From a virus, in the IMG/VR virus record IMGVR_UViG_3300028608_000006, positions 1-64,000 of that record: a DNA stretch of 64,000 bases; one strand, written 5' to 3'. The notes under the pieces were generated by a model that was not told the DNA's origin, did no database searches, and worked only from the letters and a program-made list of their open reading frames with translations. Both the position numbers and the translations under genes were made by a program. Shown one piece after another: positions 23,169 to 30,663 of this stretch; within the stretch, counting starts at the first letter, position 1; every line of letters begins with the position of its first letter.

Positions 23169-23825
23169 TTAGGTTGTCGGTCGTGGGATCATGAGGTTCT
23201 TGATCTTCATCAGGGTAGGGAGCATTTGCGCGAACACTTGATCACGCGGTTGGTTGGCGTCGACTACAAGGTAAGACTCGGGTTTCGCCTTCGCTTGGTC
23301 CAGGTAGGCCTCACGAGCGCGCTCATAGAACGGAAGCCCGAGCTTGTCGTACTTGTTCACCTCGTCGCGATCTTCGCTCTGCATGCGCTCTAGGAAGGTC
23401 TCAGGAGGACCGTCCATCAACAGCGTCATATCAGGGTACATGCCGATCGCCAACTCGTGAATACCACGCAGGGTCTTTTGATCAACACCCATGCCAGCGC
23501 CTTGATAAGCGATAGTGGTGTCGAAGAAGCGGTCACACAGAACAACCTTACCTGCTTCCAATGCGGGACGTATCTTCAAAGCGACATGCTGAGCACGAGC
23601 AGCGTTAAACAACAGCATCGCTGCAACAGGATCAACATCTTCCTGAACACCTTCAAAGCCGTGACGCAGACCTAGGCGGATGAATTCAGCCAGATCAGTG
23701 CCACCGGGCTCACGGGTAACAACGTGCGGTACTTTTGCTTCATCAAACCAGCGACTGATGCGAGTCACCGTGCCAGACTTACCAGCGCCATCAATCCCAT
23801 CAACTACAAGTAGCAGGCCCTTCAT
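23169..23825 (-). CDS. tmk: Thymidylate (dTMP) kinase
   Basis: 218 aa, normal length. It phosphorylates dTMP to dTDP with ATP, feeding phage DNA synthesis. Visible motifs: P-loop DGIDGAGKSG (residues 9-18), TREPGGT (37-43), the DR motif CDRFFDTTIAYQG with its Arg/Asp pair near residue 98, and the RAQH helix before it. The lid region with basic and acidic residues (FLERMQSEDRDEV) is present. It overlaps the upstream PP-loop gene by 26 bases, and was probably expressed with it early in infection. Confidence 0.9.
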   Translation of the reverse strand: MKGLLLVVDGIDGAGKSGTVTRISRWFDEAKVPHVVTREPGGTDLAEFIRLGLRHGFEGVQEDVDPVAAMLLFNAARAQHVALKIRPALEAGKVVLCDRFFDTTIAYQGAGMGVDQKTLRGIHELAIGMYPDMTLLMDGPPETFLERMQSEDRDEVNKYDKLGLPFYERAREAYLDQAKAKPESYLVVDANQPRDQVFAQMLPTLMKIKNLMIPRPTT

Positions 23826-24813
23826 GCTCTTTCCTCTTTGCTTCGCGGAGTTCTTCTTTTGTCGGCAATTTCGCCATCAATTGAGCCGACCTAATAAGAT
23901 CGCTGACTCGGTTAGTAATGTCGTTTTTGATAGCGCTTACGTCACGAGGACGAATGAGAGTACGACCTTTACAGAAGAAGGGAGCTACAAGGTTCAGTAT
24001 TTCACGAGTATGAGGTGTATCTTCGAGCTCAACATCCTGAGGAAGGAGAGTACCAGAACAGTAACGGCCCAGCCAGCTGGCCTCTTCAATGTTGAAAACG
24101 TATTCCCTCTGCGAAGGAATGCCCGCCGCTTTCCACTCATCCACCTTGTGTTCAAAAGGAACGTGGGTGACAGTTAGGTTAGACCAGTTGATATACCCCG
24201 TGCCGTTAGGAATGAGGAGTGGTTTCACTTCATCAATGATCGAGTCGTAAATCACACTCTTTGGCATGTCCCACAGCGGAGCACGGAATTCAATCCCGAT
24301 GTTGTCAGCGTTGCTCAGAGGACCGATGATCTTAGGCAACTTCAACAGCTGCTGGTATTCATCTTCCGTGAAGTCGACTTCGTTAAACGAGGTTTCCGCA
24401 GCGTCCTGTTTAATCCAACCGATCCAGCACGACGGAATGCTGGTGTCCATGTATTCCCGACGGATCATCAGCATACCCAAGACAGCGGCGAACTGTTGAG
24501 TCACGTCAAAGGTGACCACTGACCTGAACTTGTCCTGACGTGTTGGGAAAGGACAAACTGGCATGTGCATGATGTCATTGATCTTACCCTTGAACCTCTG
24601 TTTGGCTCTGGGTAGATACTCCTGGTCATCAAAGATCTTTTCATTGAACACCTTGATGATCTTCTCCATGGCAAGAATCTCACCAATACGGGTGTCCAGA
24701 CTGTTATTCACGTTGATCATGCAGATGTTGACCTTGAATCCCCGTTCCAACGCCATCTGCAACAAGTAGACCGATTCGACCCCGCCACTGAATGCAATAT
24801 TGACTGTTGTCAT
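23800..24813 (-). CDS. PP-loop (N-type ATP pyrophosphatase) family protein
   Basis: 337 aa. The N-terminus NIAFSGGVES (SGG at residues 9-11) is the PP-loop, with Glu in place of the usual Asp of SGGxDS. The following YLLQMALERGFKVNICMINVNN is the first helix and second strand of an adenylating HUP domain, as in QueC, DndC or asparagine synthetase. The four-Cys zinc site of QueC is not seen, so preQ0 synthesis is not supported; nucleobase or tRNA modification remains possible. ATGA overlap with the upstream 53-aa gene and 26-base overlap with dTMP kinase show tight coupling. Confidence 0.65.
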   Translation of the reverse strand: MTTVNIAFSGGVESVYLLQMALERGFKVNICMINVNNSLDTRIGEILAMEKIIKVFNEKIFDDQEYLPRAKQRFKGKINDIMHMPVCPFPTRQDKFRSVVTFDVTQQFAAVLGMLMIRREYMDTSIPSCWIGWIKQDAAETSFNEVDFTEDEYQQLLKLPKIIGPLSNADNIGIEFRAPLWDMPKSVIYDSIIDEVKPLLIPNGTGYINWSNLTVTHVPFEHKVDEWKAAGIPSQREYVFNIEEASWLGRYCSGTLLPQDVELEDTPHTREILNLVAPFFCKGRTLIRPRDVSAIKNDITNRVSDLIRSAQLMAKLPTKEELREAKRKEHEGPATCS

Positions 24814-24971
24814 TTCTTCATGATCTCCACTACCTTGTCCTGCATGATGTCAAAGCCCCCTGACACCATAATCGAAAGAATGATTACAACGAATATTAAC
24901 GAACTCCATTCAAGGAGCAGCCAACGAAATTTAGGTGGCTTGTAGCCAGGCGGTTTATTAATCACGTCCAT
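24810..24971 (-). CDS. Single-pass membrane protein, 53 aa
   Basis: MDVINKPPGYKPPKFRWLLL, then a membrane helix at residues ~24-39 (SLIFVVIILSIMVSGG), then a short charged tail ending VVEIMKK. The N-terminal KPPGYKPPKFR is basic and likely cytoplasmic. The stop overlaps the PP-loop gene's start by ATGA. The ribosome-binding site is a weak GGGG close to the ATG. Not recognised; holin-like size, but its early-type context argues against lysis. Confidence 0.6.
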   Translation of the reverse strand: MDVINKPPGYKPPKFRWLLLEWSSLIFVVIILSIMVSGGFDIMQDKVVEIMKK

Positions 24972-24979
24972 CCCCAATC

Positions 24980-25013
24980 AAAAATAACCCCCTCCCCACC
25001 GAAGCAGGGAGGG
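24980..25013 (-). terminator. Terminator of the Nudix-like gene unit
   Basis: A 7-bp stem, CCCTCCC (24990-24996) with GGGAGGG (25007-25013), is followed on the minus strand by GTTATTTTTGATT. Confidence 0.7.
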
Positions 25014-25026
25014 AATTGAACAACAG

Positions 25027-25872
25027 TTACGCAGTAGCTTCGGCTGGAGCGCCCTGTGTGGACATCAACAGCTTGTGGAAGGTGTTCAGGATGTAGGCTT
25101 CCAGCGCCTTGGCCTGATCCACGATCATCTTCGACCATGGCTCGAACGGCACTTCAGGATCGTTGAACATGGCGTTGTTTTGCAGTTCGTCAACCCCAGC
25201 CCATGCAACGGCTTCGTTCTGCGGTTCGCGCATTTGGAACGAGGCGACGTCGTTTGGAGCTTCCAGTGCGTAGACCACGCCGAAGTGGATGTTGCCCACG
25301 TAACCAGGTTCCGGCTGGCTGTCCATTACGAAACCGACCTTCTGGAAACCAGTAGCGTTGGCCGCACCCAGGAGTGCTTCGGTCATGTCGTGGTTTTCAC
25401 GGCTGGCCAGTTCGACTTCTTCGCCGTATTCGCGGATGTAGGAGTCGTCGATGGTTTCCAGCATGTCGATGGCTTGGGTTGGGATGATCTCGTCGTTGTC
25501 TTTGATGACGTGGTACGAAACGTCGTCACCCTCGATGTGACCACCGGCGCCCAGGGACAGCTTGGAGCTCAGCTGACCTTCGTTATTACGCTTGTTGCGT
25601 TTGTACACCGCGAACAACAGACGAGGAGCGCCTGGTACCGTGAAGTCAACCCGGTAGGTCAGACCGTAAGCAATACCTTGACGCAGGAGTTCCAGTGCGT
25701 GGTTCAGAGCTCGTACAGAGCCCATGACGCCACCGTCCAGTTGACGAAGTGCTTCGTTCAAGGGCTCTTGTTCCATGATCGTGAAAGCGTTATCAGGAGC
25801 AACGCGAGCCAGTACGTCCTTGTGAACGCCGTAGGTGAATTCGGAGTTTTTGGCGAGAGCTTTAAGAAACAT
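25027..25872 (-). CDS. Nudix-like protein with an insertion in the box
   Basis: 281 aa. LSLGAGGHIEGDD (residues ~106-118) matches the first half of the Nudix box (GG-x-h-E), and IREYGEEVEL (~146-155) matches its metal-binding half, R-E-x-x-E-E. The normal spacing of about 7 residues is expanded to ~30 by DVSYHVIKDNDEIIP and following residues. A second conserved patch, GNIHFGVVYALEAP, fits the fold. It may hydrolyse a nucleoside-diphosphate derivative or a capped RNA; the insertion makes activity uncertain. Third gene of a three-gene unit, ending at a terminator. Confidence 0.55.
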   Translation of the reverse strand: MFLKALAKNSEFTYGVHKDVLARVAPDNAFTIMEQEPLNEALRQLDGGVMGSVRALNHALELLRQGIAYGLTYRVDFTVPGAPRLLFAVYKRNKRNNEGQLSSKLSLGAGGHIEGDDVSYHVIKDNDEIIPTQAIDMLETIDDSYIREYGEEVELASRENHDMTEALLGAANATGFQKVGFVMDSQPEPGYVGNIHFGVVYALEAPNDVASFQMREPQNEAVAWAGVDELQNNAMFNDPEVPFEPWSKMIVDQAKALEAYILNTFHKLLMSTQGAPAEATA

Positions 25873-25885
25873 GAAATATCCTTAA

Positions 25886-26977
25886 TTAACGGGATTGATT
25901 AAGTTGTTCGATCTTTGACAGGCCGTAGGTGTGGGCTTCGTCCCAGGACATATTGCGGCTGTAGCGCATATGGATAACATACCCCAGTGAGAGCTTACCG
26001 TCAGAGGTCTGTATCTCAAAGGGCACACACTCCCGATCGGCTTGAGAACGGTACTTCCCGTAACCCAATCGCTCAAGAAGAAAAACCCGCTGCACGGTTG
26101 CAGAACCCACATCAGGGCCTTCGCCACCAGGCTGTTTACGCTTCCACACCACCCATGGATTATCGACGTAGCCCCTTTGATCGTGACCAAACGGACTAGG
26201 TTCATCTTTGTCCGGGATATAATGACCTAGGTCAGCGAGGGTTGACTGCATTGTGTTACCCATGACCAACCTGTCTTCGGTGTCGATGACGTTGGGTACC
26301 AACCTCGCATGCTGAGGGTAGATCTGTTCCAGTTCTTGTGCCGATCGCTTGGAGTCAATCACGAACTCTTCAGGCGACATCTCCTGCAACTGGATAAGGC
26401 GCTGAAGATACTCAGCGTATTTCTTATCGTCAGCAAAGGTCATGCGAAGCTTCACTTCCAGAGAGCGGACATAATCGTCCTCTGTCAGACTAGCGCGTAG
26501 CTTACCAAGCTGTGTTGGTTCACCCTCCCGCAGTTTGCTAAGAGTTGCGCTCAGGCTGATGCGACGCATCATTCGGCTGATCAAGCCACCCTTTCCTTCT
26601 GCGAGTTCAAGCAGGTTACCTTTACCATCGTGGAAAAGCTCTGGCTCACCAGTAGGGGGTCTGCGGGCTTCCAGCAAGGTGATGATCTCGGTAAGAATCC
26701 CCTCTACAAACTGGGAGTCGTAATTGCTCGCTTCACCGGTCCACACGACAGAACCCGAACGCAGGTGGCAGATACGAGTGAATCCATTACCGCCACCCAT
26801 CATGCCTGGAAGGATACGGGACAAGTCACCGCCGTTCTCACAGATGGAGATCAGCTGCGTAGTCTTGTCGAAGAATGCGATGTACTTTTTATCGAGTGTA
26901 ATGTAGGGTAACAAATGACATTCAAACAAACCCAGTTCTTTCAACCGGTTCAACAACTTAGGAATCAGACTTTCCAT
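25886..26977 (-). CDS. Hypothetical protein, 363 aa
   Basis: Starts MESLIPKLLNRLKELGLFE; I prefer the ATG at 26977 because AAGGAG lies 7 bases upstream. It contains GMMGGGNGFTRIC near residue 65, a basic linker (SRMMRRISLSATLSKLR), a helical middle and a Pro/Gly-rich stretch (KRKQPGGEGPDVG). No export signal or recognised domain. Its start overlaps the end of the upstream gene by 20 bases and it precedes the Nudix-like gene by 13. Confidence 0.55.
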   Translation of the reverse strand: MESLIPKLLNRLKELGLFECHLLPYITLDKKYIAFFDKTTQLISICENGGDLSRILPGMMGGGNGFTRICHLRSGSVVWTGEASNYDSQFVEGILTEIITLLEARRPPTGEPELFHDGKGNLLELAEGKGGLISRMMRRISLSATLSKLREGEPTQLGKLRASLTEDDYVRSLEVKLRMTFADDKKYAEYLQRLIQLQEMSPEEFVIDSKRSAQELEQIYPQHARLVPNVIDTEDRLVMGNTMQSTLADLGHYIPDKDEPSPFGHDQRGYVDNPWVVWKRKQPGGEGPDVGSATVQRVFLLERLGYGKYRSQADRECVPFEIQTSDGKLSLGYVIHMRYSRNMSWDEAHTYGLSKIEQLNQSR

Positions 26978-27293
26978 CTTGGTACTCCTTAACAATCAAA
27001 GCTTCGGTGGCCTCTAAGAGCCGTACGAATTTACTCATCCACTCGTCAGTCCGTGGGACCGCCGTCCATGAGCACCCTCTTGGGTAGAACGTGGCGATCT
27101 GGACGTACAGGGGTTTACTGGGTTTATCGATATCAAACGTCTTTATCCAGATACTGGCGGTCTTCACATTGAAGTTGAAGTTAACCTTGAAGTCGTCGAC
27201 ATCGTGAATTTCGTATTGCCGCTTAGGAACATCCGTCACACCCGCTTCAGTCAGTCGGGTAAAGATGTTCTCAACATGGATTACGATTGACAT
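26958..27293 (-). CDS. Hypothetical protein, 111 aa
   Basis: MSIVIHVENIFTRLTEAGVTD; the ATG at 27293 is preferred over an extension through the AT-rich region upstream, although its ribosome-binding site is weak. Strand-rich with a repeated FNFNV pattern and two close Tyr/Trp patches. First gene of the unit before the 363-aa gene. Not recognised. Confidence 0.5.
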   Translation of the reverse strand: MSIVIHVENIFTRLTEAGVTDVPKRQYEIHDVDDFKVNFNFNVKTASIWIKTFDIDKPSKPLYVQIATFYPRGCSWTAVPRTDEWMSKFVRLLEATEALIVKEYQDGKSDS

Positions 27294-27316
27294 AGAACAC
27301 CAACGAAAAATAAAGA

Positions 27317-27352
27317 AAGCGGACATAAGGCTAGGGTGTTACCCCTAGCCTT
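27317..27352 (-). terminator. Hairpin terminator after the 146-aa gene
   Basis: A stem of AAGGCTAGGG with CCCTAGCCTT (27327-27336 and 27343-27352), preceded on the plus strand by the AGCGGACATAA tag shared with the terminator at 5990-6035. On the minus strand a TTTCTTTA tail follows. Confidence 0.75.
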
Positions 27353-27364
27353 ACTTAGCGATGC

Positions 27365-27805
27365 TTAACCGAACAGCTTAGCTGCCAGTTCGTGGTTGGC
27401 CTGGCGCTGGGTATCGAGCCAGCCGGCTTGTTCGCTGCTGTGAACGTAGTCGACGGCAGTGGTAGAGTGCCCGAACAGGAAATCTTCGCCGACTTGTTGA
27501 CGCAGGTGATGCTGGGTGTTGATGTTGAACGCGCCCATGTTCAGGGTGCCGTCGATGGTGGTCAGCTTGTCGTTATCGGCAAACTGGGTACGGCCGATTT
27601 CAGCAGTGGCTTGTTCGGCAACAGCGCTCAGGTCGTTGAAGTAATCGACGTGAGTTTGAATCGATTCGGTAGTGACACCTTCAGGCATTTCCAGTTTCTC
27701 TGGATTGAAGGTGACGTGGTTGGTTGCTTTGTCGTAGTCGGCAAATTCAACCATGTTCTTAACAGCCAGGTCCATGACTTCACCGTAAGTTTTATTAACG
27801 CTCAT
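27365..27805 (-). CDS. Hypothetical protein, 146 aa
   Basis: Starts MSVNKTYGEVMDLAVKNMVEF at 27805 with AGAGG upstream. Soluble, mixed composition, with a central NMGAFNINTQHHLRQQVG and an Asp/His-rich C-terminal half. Sole gene between early motif 5 and a terminator, so probably an independent early transcript. Not recognised. Confidence 0.6.
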   Translation of the reverse strand: MSVNKTYGEVMDLAVKNMVEFADYDKATNHVTFNPEKLEMPEGVTTESIQTHVDYFNDLSAVAEQATAEIGRTQFADNDKLTTIDGTLNMGAFNINTQHHLRQQVGEDFLFGHSTTAVDYVHSSEQAGWLDTQRQANHELAAKLFG

Positions 27806-27902
27806 AACTAACCTCTTTGTTTTGAATGAAAGGATACAATGATGTAACAAACAAAGGAATGTGTTCACTCCTCCCCAGGTATGAGCCTGCGTTGTCCTAA
27901 AA

Positions 27903-27920
27903 GTAATATAGGTGTGAAAT
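27903..27920 (-). promoter_or_regulatory. Early promoter-like motif 5
   Basis: The minus strand reads ATTTCACACCTATATTAC, close to the consensus. The core ends 98 bases upstream of the 146-aa gene, leaving a long leader. Confidence 0.65.
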
Positions 27921-27923
27921 ATT

Positions 27924-27955
27924 CCAGCCCGAGCAACGTCAATTACTCGGGCTGG
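27924..27955 (-). terminator. Hairpin after the 338-aa gene
   Basis: A 10-bp perfect stem, CCAGCCCGAG (27924-27933) with CTCGGGCTGG (27946-27955), right after the stop at 27964. The T-tract is weak (AATATTT) and overlaps the end of early motif 5, so it separates the late unit from the early gene. Confidence 0.65.
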
Positions 27956-27963
27956 GCCCGGTG

Positions 27964-28980
27964 TTACAACAGGTGTGCAGCACCCAGCGATTGGATCGGC
28001 GCGGTGTAGTTGTAGGCCGAAGCAATTTGACGGACGCTGAAAGGACGGCTAGCCTTTTCTTGCTTGGCGGCGAACTCGATCAACCACTGCTTGAACTCGC
28101 TGGAGTAGTCGATGTCTTTCGGCAGGACTACTTCCAGGCCAGGGTACTGCTGGGAGCAGACTTCGATGGTGGTCGAAGGATCCGGATCATCTTGGTCGAT
28201 CAGCAGTTCGAACACGCTGGCGTCAGGCGCAGCAGCGGCCGCAGCAGTGGTCAGCTCGTCGTACAGCTTCGAGGTGTCGGCGTGTTCTTGGTTAACCTGA
28301 ACAACCACGTCGAGGATGTCGAACAGATCCCAGTGGTTCATTGCCACGCCTTCGAACGCTTCGAAGTACTTCATCGCTTGGTAGAGATGAGCGGCGAAGA
28401 ACTCAGGAGTAAACCCGTCAGTCTTCAGCAGGATGGACAGATCAACCGTTTGGTCGATGTACATGGTGTGAGGCTTTTCAGTCCCCACCGACAGATCGAA
28501 CTGAGCGGACAGGTAGTCCATCATCAGTTTGGCGCGGGTGTCGACGTCGTCTTCCAATGCGAAAGCGATCAGTGCGTCGTCGAAGCCCAGAAGGCGGCTT
28601 GCTACAATCTTGAACAGCTCACGGTTGTTCTTGAACTCGATGGCCGCGATACGGTTGCTGATAGCAACGTTGGTTGGGTTCTCACCCGCCACGGTATCTT
28701 TGGTCCAGGCCGTCAGACGGCTACCGGTGGAGATCATGTGCAACTTGACGATCTTGGCGATGTAGATACGGACCGCTTCAGATTTCTGTGGGCTGGTGAA
28801 CACACCCTGAATGAGGTGACGGTCACGGTCGTTAGCGTCGAAAGAACGATCCCATTCTTCCTGCGAGGTCCGGAACAGCGCCTGAATCACTTTGGAGCCG
28901 TTGACCACATCACGCATGTGAAGGATGAACGACTGGTAATCCAGAAAAGGAATCAGGTTGGCTTGTGGAACTGCACTCAT
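27964..28980 (-). CDS. Hypothetical protein, 338 aa
   Basis: Starts MSAVPQANLIPFLDYQSFILH at 28980 with AGGAGA upstream. Largely helical and acidic, with an Ala run (TTAAAAAAAPDAS) that splits it near residue 235. No membrane segment, export signal or recognised motif. It is downstream of the prohead protease gene; a virion or inner-body role is possible from position only. Confidence 0.55.
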   Translation of the reverse strand: MSAVPQANLIPFLDYQSFILHMRDVVNGSKVIQALFRTSQEEWDRSFDANDRDRHLIQGVFTSPQKSEAVRIYIAKIVKLHMISTGSRLTAWTKDTVAGENPTNVAISNRIAAIEFKNNRELFKIVASRLLGFDDALIAFALEDDVDTRAKLMMDYLSAQFDLSVGTEKPHTMYIDQTVDLSILLKTDGFTPEFFAAHLYQAMKYFEAFEGVAMNHWDLFDILDVVVQVNQEHADTSKLYDELTTAAAAAAPDASVFELLIDQDDPDPSTTIEVCSQQYPGLEVVLPKDIDYSSEFKQWLIEFAAKQEKASRPFSVRQIASAYNYTAPIQSLGAAHLL

Positions 28981-29047
28981 TAAAATTCTCCTAGGAATGG
29001 TCGTGTTGCTCTGCAATATAAAGGATGCACGGTACATAAAAATAGAC

Positions 29048-29075
29048 AAGGCCGATGGGTTGCCCCACCGACCTT
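29048..29075 (-). terminator. Hairpin after the prohead protease
   Basis: AAGGCCGATGGG (29048-29059) pairs with CCCACCGACCTT (29064-29075), allowing G-T wobbles. It lies 12 bases past the protease stop. Confidence 0.55.
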
Positions 29076-29087
29076 ATCCACCCGGGT

Positions 29088-29936
29088 TTAACCGAAGACG
29101 CCCAGCGAGTTGGATTGGATCAACTGGATAGGCTTCTTGACTTGCAAGCGCTTCAGTTGTTCTACCATCTCGCTAACACGGTTGAAGCTTTCCGAACCTT
29201 CGAAACGAGCCAGAAGGATTGGGTCCTTCATGTTCTTCTCGCAGGTGAAGATCACTTCGTCGATGGTGGTCGATACTTCCACCATTGGAGCACCCTGCAC
29301 TTCCTGGATGTAGCTCTCCAGACCGGCGGTGAGGTGTTTGCAAGCGCGCAGTACGCCCTGCTCTACCACAACGTCGTAAGTACTGTGATACTCGACCTCA
29401 CGCACCATGTCACCCATGCGTTGCGGTTTAGTCACAGAACGGAGGCTCAACGCGAAGTTGATGTCGGGGTTAGCCAACGCATCAGCCGTCCAATCCTTGT
29501 AAGGACCGAATGGAGCCAACTCAACTTCGTTGTACACCGGTGCGGAATCGTTACCCGTCATGATCCAGTGGATCTTGCGGATGTGAGCACACACGTTGGC
29601 CATCTCGATCGTGCGCAGACGGTTGATCCATTGAAAGACCTCCGTGATCTGCGTACGAACGATTTGACCGTTGATGCGTTCCATGAAGTACTGAGGAGGG
29701 TGCCCCAGCTCACAATACACCTGGCCTTCGCTGACGCGACGGTTCAGGTCACTCTCGGGAGCCATGCACTCCTTCAAGTACTGATTGAGGCGATACGAAA
29801 TGCCGCCGCGGTTTGGGATGTTGAACCCACCCGCGTTCATCCGGGTATACCCGGAACCGTCGCTCATCGGCTTGAGAATGCCACGCTTGCCAGATTCGGC
29901 CAGCATGATGTTCCCAAAAGAAATGACCTGACTCAT
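29088..29936 (-). CDS. Prohead maturation protease (T4 gp21 / phiKZ gp175-like)
   Basis: 282 aa. It would cleave head proteins during capsid maturation. NIPNRGGISYRLNQYLKE followed by EGQVYCELGHP (His79 candidate) matches the N-x-x-G-x-x-Y...G-x-LGHP signature of the herpesvirus-type phage prohead proteases. ALSLRSV (Ser164 candidate) matches the catalytic S-x-R block. INRLRTIEMANVCAHIRKI fits the helix between them. It overlaps the upstream 241-aa gene by ATGA, and the polymerase and endolysin genes lie on the same strand, the arrangement around phiKZ gp175-gp178. Assignment by motif, not search. Confidence 0.65.
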   Translation of the reverse strand: MSQVISFGNIMLAESGKRGILKPMSDGSGYTRMNAGGFNIPNRGGISYRLNQYLKECMAPESDLNRRVSEGQVYCELGHPPQYFMERINGQIVRTQITEVFQWINRLRTIEMANVCAHIRKIHWIMTGNDSAPVYNEVELAPFGPYKDWTADALANPDINFALSLRSVTKPQRMGDMVREVEYHSTYDVVVEQGVLRACKHLTAGLESYIQEVQGAPMVEVSTTIDEVIFTCEKNMKDPILLARFEGSESFNRVSEMVEQLKRLQVKKPIQLIQSNSLGVFG

Positions 29937-30658
29937 TTTGGAACTCCTTTAATGATCTCTTCGAGATCCGTGACTTTGGTGTCAGGGTTAACGATAGCCG
30001 CCAACGTGTTGTCCTGAAGATACCCGCCCAACAGCTTAGAGAAAGTACCGTCAATCAACATTGCACTGTTGTTGAGCCCCACGATCGCAGGAGGTCGACC
30101 TTCCAGCATAGCTTTACTGTGCCGATAAGCGACGTCCAAGTTATCAGGGTCCCGGAACTGCAACGAGTTGAACACACGCATGACTTGTGGACTGCTACCG
30201 ACTTTACCGCCGCACTCATACTGCGCGTAGTCATAGAGGGAAGTCAGGTCATCCTTGTTCATATACCAAGGCTTTTTGGAGTACAGGTTGAACTCCAGGT
30301 AGTACTGGTGAGGTTTGTTGGGGTCTTGCAGCACATCGAGGTTTTCAATCAGGGTATCACCCTTCTGGAATTCCAAGATCAAGTACTGCACCCCTTCAAT
30401 GGCCGCTTCACGGATGCTGAGAGGCACCAGTGTAATGTCCATCAAAGCCAAAAGGGGAGCGTAACACTCCCCCGGAATGACCAGCCCCAGCACAGCCGAA
30501 GTCCAGACTGTCTCCCCCACGACCGCCATACCGTTTTCCACAAACCGTTTAGGGATATGGATTTCCATTGGACGGTTAGCAATAACACTGCCGTCCTCCA
30601 GAACGGTATAAGCTTTATGGATGCGAGCATCGTCTCTGACTAGGTGGCTGATTTCCAT
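29933..30658 (-). CDS. Hypothetical protein coupled to the prohead protease, 241 aa
   Basis: Starts MEISHLVRDDARIHKAYTVL, 5 bases after the 518-aa gene, and overlaps the protease start by ATGA. Mixed alpha/beta with a short hydrophobic stretch, SAVLGLVIPGECYAPLLALM (residues ~54-73), that is more likely core than membrane. The coupling suggests a head-assembly role (scaffold or core partner). Family not recognised. Confidence 0.55.
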   Translation of the reverse strand: MEISHLVRDDARIHKAYTVLEDGSVIANRPMEIHIPKRFVENGMAVVGETVWTSAVLGLVIPGECYAPLLALMDITLVPLSIREAAIEGVQYLILEFQKGDTLIENLDVLQDPNKPHQYYLEFNLYSKKPWYMNKDDLTSLYDYAQYECGGKVGSSPQVMRVFNSLQFRDPDNLDVAYRHSKAMLEGRPPAIVGLNNSAMLIDGTFSKLLGGYLQDNTLAAIVNPDTKVTDLEEIIKGVPK

Positions 30659-30663
30659 ACTGC

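Noticed and set aside
29010-29025. GCAATATAAAGG upstream of the 338-aa gene as a seventh early motif
   Set aside because: Two core positions differ and the ATTTCA half is absent.
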